Source: Pseudarthrobacter sp. MM222 (lineage in GTDB: Bacteria > Actinomycetota > Actinomycetes > Actinomycetales > Micrococcaceae). Taken from it: a stretch of DNA of 64,000 nucleotides. Both the position numbers and the translations under genes were made by a program. A model generated the notes under the pieces. That model saw only the letters and a program-made list of their open reading frames with translations. It was not told the origin of the DNA and ran no database searches. The stretch covers positions 4,092,001-4,156,000 of the forward strand of contig NZ_OX352321.1 in assembly GCF_947090775.1 (NCBI RefSeq). The letters are read 5' to 3'. Shown here one piece after another: positions 58,540 through 64,000 of this stretch (position 1 is the first letter of the stretch; the number at the start of each line of letters is the position of its first letter).

Positions 58540-59016
58540 ATGACCGCAACGACCGTCAACACCGCCGACCTCTACGACGAACGGGGCGAGGAGCTCGATT
58601 CCCTTGCACTGCAGTTCCAGTCGATCGGCGGCCAGTCGCACTTCAGCGGACCGGTCCGGACGGTCCGCTGCTTCGAGGACAATGCACTCGTCAAGTCGAC
58701 CCTGTCGACACCGGGCGACGGCGCCGTCCTGGTGGTTGACGGCAGCGGCTCGCTCCGGACCGCCCTAATGGGGGACCTGATCGCGGCGAGCGCCGTCAGC
58801 AACGGGTGGGCCGGCGTCGTCGTCAATGGCGCCATCCGTGACCGTACCGCCATCGCTGAGCTTCCGCTGGGGGTTAAGGCACTGGGCAGCAACCCGCGCA
58901 AGAGTGCGAAGGCAGGTGCTGGGGAGGTCGACGTGGAGTTGGTGATCGACGGCGTCACCATCCGGCCCGGGGCCATGATCTGGTGCGACCCTGATGGGAT
59001 CCTCGTCCAGCGCTGA
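58540..59016 (+). CDS. rraA: ribonuclease E activity regulator RraA
   Basis: This 158-residue trimeric protein modulates RNase E-type degradosome activity. Family marks are DLYDERGEEL, FSGPVRTVRCFEDNALVKSTLSTPGDGAVLVVDGSGSLRTALMGDLIAASAVSNGWAGVVVNGAIRD, LGVKALGSNPRKSAKAGAGE and the late GAMIWCDPDGILV. The ATG follows CAAAGGAGCACCA. In some lineages related proteins are aldolases, but the length and motifs fit RraA. Confidence 0.95.
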   Translation: MTATTVNTADLYDERGEELDSLALQFQSIGGQSHFSGPVRTVRCFEDNALVKSTLSTPGDGAVLVVDGSGSLRTALMGDLIAASAVSNGWAGVVVNGAIRDRTAIAELPLGVKALGSNPRKSAKAGAGEVDVELVIDGVTIRPGAMIWCDPDGILVQR

Positions 59017-59136
59017 AAGGAAGCTGGAACCGGGCGGCACCGGCTCGAGGGGTGGCTAGGGGAATAACCCAGCACGTAAGATAGTTACTGAAAGCAACTT
59101 TCGTGCTTGATCCCTAAACTTTCCCCTGGAGCACCC

Positions 59137-60795
59137 ATGTCCAAAACCAGCTCTGTGCGCGCGGCCGGAGAGGTCCTGACCCACCGTCAGACCATTACCG
59201 TCATGGTGGGCCTCATGCTCGGCATGTTCCTGTCCTCGCTGGACCAGACAATCGTGTCGACATCCATTTACACCATTGCCAATGACCTCGACGGGCTCTC
59301 GCTACAGGCCTGGGCGACGACGGCGTACCTCATCACGTCCACGGTGAGCACCCCGCTGTACGGCAAGCTCAGTGACATTTTCGGCCGGCGTCCCTTGTAT
59401 CTCGCGGCGATCGTGATCTTCCTGGCCGGCTCGCTGTACGCCGGATCCGTCCACTCGATGACCGAACTCGCCATCGCGCGCGGCGTCCAGGGCCTGGGTG
59501 CCGGTGGCCTGCTGGCCCTCGCCCTCACCATTATCGGCGACATAGTGGCCCTCAAGGACCGCGCCAAATTCCAGGGTTACTTCATGTCCGTGTTCGGCAT
59601 CTCCTCGGTGCTGGGCCCGGTGGTTGGCGGGGCATTCGCGGGCTCCGAGAGCATCCTGGGTTTCGACGGGTGGCGCTGGGTATTCTTCATCAACCTGCCG
59701 ATCGGGCTCGCCGCCCTCGCGGTCGTGTTCCTCTACCTGCACCTGCCGGCCAAGCACGTGAAGCAGAAGATCGACTACTGGGGGGCCGCGGCCATCACCC
59801 TCGCGATCGTTCCTCTGCTGCTCGTGGCTGAACAGGGCCGCAGCTGGGGCTGGACCTCCACGAGTTCCCTGCTCTGCATCGGGCTCGGCATAGTGGGCAT
59901 TGTGACGTTTCTGCTGGCAGAGAAGCGTGCCGGCGACTATGCCCTGATCCCGCTCCGGCTCTTCCGCAACGCCACCTTCGGTCTGTCCTCGCTGCTGAAC
60001 TTCATCATCGGCATCGGCATGTTCGGTGCCATCGCGATGCTCCCGATGTACCTGCAACTGGTCAAGGGCCTTACCCCCACCGAGGCAGGCCTGATGATGA
60101 TCACTTTCACCGTGGGCATCCTCACCGGCTCCATCACCGCGGGCCGGACCATCTCGTCGTCGGGCACCTACCGGATCTTCCCGATCCTGGGCACGGCCGT
60201 CCTGACGGCGGCCGCCCTCGTCATGGGCCTCTCCCTCGGGGTGGACACCCCGCTGTGGGTCCCCGGGGCCATCGCCGTGTTCTTCGGCCTGGGCCTCGGC
60301 TTCTGCATGCAGCCGCTCACCCTGGCCATGCAGGTCTCGGTGCCTGCCAAGGATATGGGCGTAGGGACGTCCTCGGCAGCGTTCTTCCGCTCAATGGGCG
60401 GCGCCGTGGGAACGGCCGTGTTCATCTCGATGCTGTTCAGCATGGCCGCCGACAAGATCGCCACGGGCATGAAGGACGCCGCGCAGAACGCGGACTACCT
60501 CAAGGTACTCAAGGATCCGGCCGTGGCTGCCGACCCCGCCAACGCCAAGCTCTACGAGTTCTTCAAAAACGGCGCCAGCAACGATTCACTGAACGACACC
60601 AGCTGGCTGCACACGGCCAACTCGACGCTCACCCGCCCCATCACCGAAGGCTTCGCCCAATCCATCGACGCGGTCATGCTCACAGCCGCCGTACTGACCG
60701 GCATCGCCTTCCTGATCAGCTTCGCCCTCCCGAACAAGAAGCTCACGGACCCGAAGGTGGCCGCCAGGGAAGGGGCCGCAGCCGCAGCGCACTAG
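59137..60795 (+). CDS. MFS multidrug transporter, DHA2/EmrB-QacA family
   Basis: This 552-residue permease has fourteen predicted helices. Motif A is YGKLSDIFGRRPLYLAAIV; motif C-like glycine-rich segments (GVQGLGAGGLLALALTIIGDIV and FGISSVLGPVVGGAFAG) and SLDQTIVSTSIYTIANDLDGLS near the N-terminus match DHA2 exporters. It probably exports lipophilic cations or drugs by proton exchange. The start at 59137 follows TGGAGCACCC. A 13-bp terminator follows the stop. Confidence 0.94.
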   Translation: MSKTSSVRAAGEVLTHRQTITVMVGLMLGMFLSSLDQTIVSTSIYTIANDLDGLSLQAWATTAYLITSTVSTPLYGKLSDIFGRRPLYLAAIVIFLAGSLYAGSVHSMTELAIARGVQGLGAGGLLALALTIIGDIVALKDRAKFQGYFMSVFGISSVLGPVVGGAFAGSESILGFDGWRWVFFINLPIGLAALAVVFLYLHLPAKHVKQKIDYWGAAAITLAIVPLLLVAEQGRSWGWTSTSSLLCIGLGIVGIVTFLLAEKRAGDYALIPLRLFRNATFGLSSLLNFIIGIGMFGAIAMLPMYLQLVKGLTPTEAGLMMITFTVGILTGSITAGRTISSSGTYRIFPILGTAVLTAAALVMGLSLGVDTPLWVPGAIAVFFGLGLGFCMQPLTLAMQVSVPAKDMGVGTSSAAFFRSMGGAVGTAVFISMLFSMAADKIATGMKDAAQNADYLKVLKDPAVAADPANAKLYEFFKNGASNDSLNDTSWLHTANSTLTRPITEGFAQSIDAVMLTAAVLTGIAFLISFALPNKKLTDPKVAAREGAAAAAH

Positions 60796-60821
60796 GGGGT
60801 CGCGACGGCTGGAAGACGAAC

Positions 60822-60852
60822 ACGGCAGGCAGTCTTTGGGACTGCCTGCCGT
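60822..60852 (+). terminator. terminator after the DHA2 transporter
   Basis: 13-bp perfect stem (ACGGCAGGCAGTC with its complement) and a 5-nt loop, starting 26 nt past the stop codon. A GTC-rich tail follows in place of a T-tract. Confidence 0.8.
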
Positions 60853-60983
60853 CGTCGTCTGCGGGAGGAGCAAAGTGTATGTTTCGTCTCACTCTTTTGC
60901 CCATGTGACAGGCGGCACGCCGGGTCGGGTGTAAGACTTGGTAGCTGCGGCGCAGGCCGTGGACCGACTTGCCGAGGAGCTGC

Positions 60984-62423
60984 ATGACCACCACCCAGGA
61001 CCAGACCGCCACCAAGATCCCGAAACGGGTCATTTGGCTGGCCGTGGCGGGCGCCGTCGGCGGCTTCCTCTTCGGCTTCGACTCCTCCGTCGTCAACGGC
61101 GCCGTCGACGCCATCAAGGACGAGTTCGCGCTCAGCGAGGCCGTGACCGGCTTCGCGGTGGCCGTGGCCCTCCTCGGCTGTGCGGCCGGCGCCTACCTCG
61201 CCGGCAAGGTCGCCGACCGCTACGGCCGCATTCCCGCGATGAAGATCGGCGCGCTGCTGTTCCTCGTCAGCGCCATCGGCACGGGCTTCGCGTTCGGCGT
61301 CTGGGACCTGATCTTCTGGCGCCTGGTGGGCGGGCTCGGCATCGGCCTGGCCTCCGTGATCGCCCCGGCCTACATTTCCGAGATCTCGCCCCGCCACGTC
61401 CGGGGCCGCCTGGCCTCGCTGCAGCAGTTGGCGATCACCACCGGCATCTTCGCCGCACTGCTCTCCGACGCCCTGTTCGCGACCTCGGCGGGCGGAGCGG
61501 ACCAGACCCTCTGGTTCGGTCTGGAAGCGTGGCGCTGGATGTTCATGGCCGCGGCCGTTCCTGCCATCGTGTACGGCTGGATTGCCTACACCCTGCCCGA
61601 ATCCCCGCGGTTCCTGGTCTTTCAGGGCAAGGACGCGGAGGCCCTGAAGGTCTTCAAGTCGATCGCGCCGGACGAGGACTCGGACCGCCATCTGCGCGAC
61701 ATCAAGAACGCCATCGACGAGGACAGGCTCGCGGGCCAGAAGGGATCCCTGCGGGGCAAGGTCCTCGGGCTGCAGCCGGTGGTCTGGATCGGCATCATCC
61801 TGTCGGTGCTGCAACAGTTCGTCGGCATCAACGTGATCTTCTACTACTCCACCACGCTGTGGAAGGCCGTGGGCTTCCAGGAGAAGGACTCGCTCACGAT
61901 CTCCGTAGCCACCGCCATCACGAACATCCTGGTCACCCTCGTGGCAATCGCCCTGGTGGACCGGATCGGCCGCCGTCCCATTCTGCTGGCGGGCTCCATC
62001 GGCATGGCCCTGTCCCTCGGCACCATGGCGCTGGCCTTCAGCTCGGCCACCGGCGAAGGCGATGCGATCTCCCTGCCCGGCGCCTGGGGTCCCGCGGCCC
62101 TCGTCGCGGCCAACGTCTTCGTCATCAGCTTCGGCGCGTCCTGGGGCCCGCTGGTCTGGGTGCTGCTGGGTGAAATCTTCCCGTCGCGGATCCGGGCACG
62201 TGCCCTGGGCCTCGCCGCTGCTGCCCAGTGGGTCGCTAACTTCGCCATCACCCTGAGCTTCCCTGTGATGGCCGCGGCCTCCCTGCCGCTGACGTACGCC
62301 ATGTACGCGCTGTTCGCGGCGGCGTCGTTCTTCTTCGTGATGTTCAAGGTGCCGGAGACCAACGGAATGTCCCTGGAGCAGGCCGATACCCTGTTCGTCC
62401 CGAAGGGCTCCGCTACGTCCTGA
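60984..62423 (+). CDS. sugar porter (MFS, GalP/XylE type)
   Basis: This 479-residue proton-coupled sugar porter has twelve helices. Signatures are GGFLFGFDSSVVNGA, KVADRYGRIPAMKIGALLF, RLVGGLGIGLASVIAPAYISEISP, PESPRFLVFQGKDAEAL, QQFVGINVIFYYSTTLW and VWVLLGEIFPSRIRARALGL, with PETNGMSLE at the end. It is a likely importer of a hexose, pentose or polyol. It is convergent with the mannitol genes, so mannitol or arabitol is possible but not shown. The start follows GAGGAGCTGC. Confidence 0.93.
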   Translation: MTTTQDQTATKIPKRVIWLAVAGAVGGFLFGFDSSVVNGAVDAIKDEFALSEAVTGFAVAVALLGCAAGAYLAGKVADRYGRIPAMKIGALLFLVSAIGTGFAFGVWDLIFWRLVGGLGIGLASVIAPAYISEISPRHVRGRLASLQQLAITTGIFAALLSDALFATSAGGADQTLWFGLEAWRWMFMAAAVPAIVYGWIAYTLPESPRFLVFQGKDAEALKVFKSIAPDEDSDRHLRDIKNAIDEDRLAGQKGSLRGKVLGLQPVVWIGIILSVLQQFVGINVIFYYSTTLWKAVGFQEKDSLTISVATAITNILVTLVAIALVDRIGRRPILLAGSIGMALSLGTMALAFSSATGEGDAISLPGAWGPAALVAANVFVISFGASWGPLVWVLLGEIFPSRIRARALGLAAAAQWVANFAITLSFPVMAAASLPLTYAMYALFAAASFFFVMFKVPETNGMSLEQADTLFVPKGSATS

Positions 62424-62452
62424 CGCTCCGGCACTTCGCCGAGGAGACAGTT

Positions 62453-62485
62453 AACGCCCATGTTCCCGCGGAGCATGGGCGTTTT
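62453..62485 (+). terminator. Rho-independent terminator after the sugar porter
   Basis: 10-bp stem (AACGCCCATG with its complement), 11-nt loop and a TTTT tail (62482-62485), starting 30 nt past the stop codon. Confidence 0.85.
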
Positions 62486-62752
62486 CTGTCATCTCGGCGG
62501 GCCCGGTGGAGTATCGGCCGGGGCGCCCTGGGGCGAGTGCAGCGTCTGGTTGATCTTCCCGATCACCGGGAGGACGGCCGCGAGGGCTGCCCTGTCACAG
62601 TCAGGCGGCCTAATGGTCAAGGAAGCCGAGTTGCCCTGTCACTCTGGGTTGCTAAAACCGGCGGATAGCAGCCGTAGGTGATAGCGCAACGGCAATAAAC
62701 GCCGACGCCGGAACTCGCGTGAGTTCCGGCGCCGGCCCAGCTAGGGCGTTGA
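62486..62752. other. convergent intergenic region with a second terminator for mtlD
   Basis: Together with the terminator at 62453 this makes a 329-nt gap between convergent genes. A hairpin for the minus strand lies at 62706-62731 (11-bp stem CGCCGGAACTC, loop GCGT), 22 nt past the mtlD stop. The remaining 200 nt show no gene I can support. Confidence 0.6.
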
Positions 62753-63901
62753 TCAGACGACAGCCTTCGCTTCTTCGACCAGGGCGGAAACGGCCTGGAA
62801 CAGCGGGTGGTTCCGCTCAAGGCCAGTGATCTTTTCCGTTGCCTCATCCGGCGCGGAGGCGGCGAGCAGCTTCGCCAGTTCCACGGCCTCGGCGTCGGCC
62901 GGATCATTGAAACGCAGCGCGGCAGCGATCGCACCGAGCAGGGCTTCCGGGACGATCCCGCGTTCGGCGAGTTCCGCCGCCGGGCCAATGAAGCGCTCGT
63001 GCCGGCTGAGCTTGCGCAACGGCGCCCGGCCCACCCGGTTCACGGTGTCCGGCAGATGCGGGTTGGAGAAGCGGCCCAGAATCTTCTGCACATAGGCTTC
63101 CTGCTCCTCGCGGTTGAACCCGTGCTTGGCCACCAGCAGTTCCTTGGTCTCGTCCAGGACGGCGCTGACGTCCGCCGCCACGTCCTGATCGGCCATGGCC
63201 TCGGAGATTTTCTCCAGACCGGCCTCGAAGCCGAAGTAGGCGGCCGCGGCGTGGCCGGTGTTCACCGTGAACAGTTTCCGCTCGATGTAAGGTTCCAGGT
63301 TGTCCACGAAGGTGGCCCCCGGAATCACCGGCTCCTTGCCCGCGAAGGGCGTGCGGTCGATGACCCACTCGTAGAACGTCTCGACCGTGACATCCAGGCC
63401 CTGGCCCGCCTCCTGGTTGGGCACTATCCGGTCCACCGCTGTGTTCGCGAACACAGCGGCATCATCGAGGGAGCCGGCGGCCGGATCCCATTGGGCCGCC
63501 ACTTCGTCCCGAAGGATGTCCGTGGCGTTGATGGCGTTTTCACATGCCATCACCTGCAGCGGCGCCAGCCCCGTAGCCCGCGCCGCGATTCCCCTGGCGA
63601 TCACCGGGGCCACGAACTTCAGGATGTGCGGACCCACCGCCGTGGTGACGATGTCCGCCGTCGCGATCTCCGCGATGACGTCCGCTTCCTGGCTACTGGA
63701 GTTCAGCGCGCGGTAGTTCGTGACGGTGCGGACGGTGGGGTCCTCCCCCACCTCGTGGACCTGGTAGCTGTCCGCGGCGGCCAGCTGGGTGATCAGGGCA
63801 TCCGCGACGTCCGCGAACACCACCTCGTACCCCGCCTCGTGCAGCAGCAGGCCAACGAATCCGCGCCCGATGTTTCCGGCTCCGAAATGAACAGCCTTCA
63901 C
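62753..63901 (-). CDS. mtlD: mannitol-1-phosphate 5-dehydrogenase
   Basis: This 382-residue NAD-dependent enzyme converts mannitol 1-phosphate (made by the PTS) to fructose 6-phosphate. The N-terminal cofactor motif is [16 protein letters not shown]. Long-chain mannitol dehydrogenase marks include [46 protein letters not shown] and the [28 protein letters not shown] active-site stretch. The start is GTG and overlaps the upstream EIIA stop by one base (TAGTG). Confidence 0.97.
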   Translation of the reverse strand: MKAVHFGAGNIGRGFVGLLLHEAGYEVVFADVADALITQLAAADSYQVHEVGEDPTVRTVTNYRALNSSSQEADVIAEIATADIVTTAVGPHILKFVAPVIARGIAARATGLAPLQVMACENAINATDILRDEVAAQWDPAAGSLDDAAVFANTAVDRIVPNQEAGQGLDVTVETFYEWVIDRTPFAGKEPVIPGATFVDNLEPYIERKLFTVNTGHAAAAYFGFEAGLEKISEAMADQDVAADVSAVLDETKELLVAKHGFNREEQEAYVQKILGRFSNPHLPDTVNRVGRAPLRKLSRHERFIGPAAELAERGIVPEALLGAIAAALRFNDPADAEAVELAKLLAASAPDEATEKITGLERNHPLFQAVSALVEEAKAVV

Positions 63902-64000
63902 TATGAGTTGACCTTTCCGAACAGGTCCAGCACTTCATCGACAGTCGTGGCGGCCTCAAGCTGCGCCACCTGCGCCTTATTGGTGAAGACCTTCGCGATC
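63901..64000 (-). CDS. mannitol PTS EIIA component, C-terminal end (runs off the right edge)
   Basis: Only the last 32 codons are visible. They read [20 protein letters not shown] then [12 protein letters not shown] and a stop, which is the usual C-terminal helix of mannitol-type EIIA (MtlF) domains. The partner mtlD starts at its stop codon, so the two form an operon. Whether it is a separate EIIA or the end of a fused EIICBA cannot be told. Confidence 0.75.
   Translation of the reverse strand, partial: IAKVFTNKAQVAQLEAATTVDEVLDLFGKVNS

Noticed and set aside
45660..60857. Recurrent GCCGTCGTC string after terminator stems as a shared signal
   Set aside because: It occurs near three hairpins, but on the downstream side in only some of them. 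In this GC-rich sequence it is not distinguishable from chance.

Overview
The window is high-GC actinobacterial chromosome of the Arthrobacter/Pseudarthrobacter (Micrococcaceae) type. Supporting this are a tRNA-less rRNA spacer with actinobacterial leader elements, an all zinc-free rpmB-rpmG-rpsN operon, frequent GTG starts, an IdeR-type iron box and many short overlapping operons. The taxonomic call is inference from gene style, not from a search. I see no prophage, transposase, CRISPR array or tRNA gene.

Layout. Positions 1-4200 hold one rRNA operon on the minus strand: the 5' half of 23S, a 523-nt spacer, complete 16S, then its leader and promoter. Next come rpmB-rpmG-rpsN (4.2-4.9 kb), an N-terminally shortened ApbE-like gene, a GH1 beta-glucosidase, an SGNH esterase and a MarR regulator. 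Positions 9.4-14.7 kb are a compact iron-siderophore uptake operon (binding protein, two permeases, ATPase, siderophore-interacting reductase) with an iron box in its promoter. Positions 15.9-21.9 kb hold the most distinctive locus: jetA-jetB-jetC of a type I Wadjet (SMC-like) system without a jetD nuclease gene beside it.

Positions 22-36 kb carry accessory and metabolic genes: a PepSY protein, two related small membrane proteins, a long acyl-CoA dehydrogenase, YchJ, an aldo/keto reductase, NmrA-like and SDR oxidoreductases, a sulfite-oxidase-fold protein, a DUF4389 membrane protein, a YtcJ-like amidohydrolase and a GIY-YIG-like protein. Positions 36-41 kb hold a class C beta-lactamase-like lipoprotein, a uracil-DNA-glycosylase-like protein and a GNAT-AAA+ fusion.

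Positions 40.8-47.9 kb form a coherent C2 module: a GAF regulator, AdhP alcohol dehydrogenase, acetyl-CoA synthetase, adenylate kinase and ExaC acetaldehyde dehydrogenase. Together these would take ethanol through acetaldehyde and acetate to acetyl-CoA, with the kinase recycling the AMP made by Acs. The adhP and exaC upstream regions share a 10-mer. The 3' end of acs has a one-base frame problem in an A7 run.

Positions 48-64 kb hold a Pyr4-like membrane terpene cyclase homologue, a decayed oxidoreductase pseudogene, an HD hydrolase, gluQRS, two Lrp/AsnC regulators with a LysE exporter, malic enzyme, a TetR regulator, three MFS transporters, rraA, and mtlD with the 3' end of a mannitol PTS EIIA gene at the right edge.
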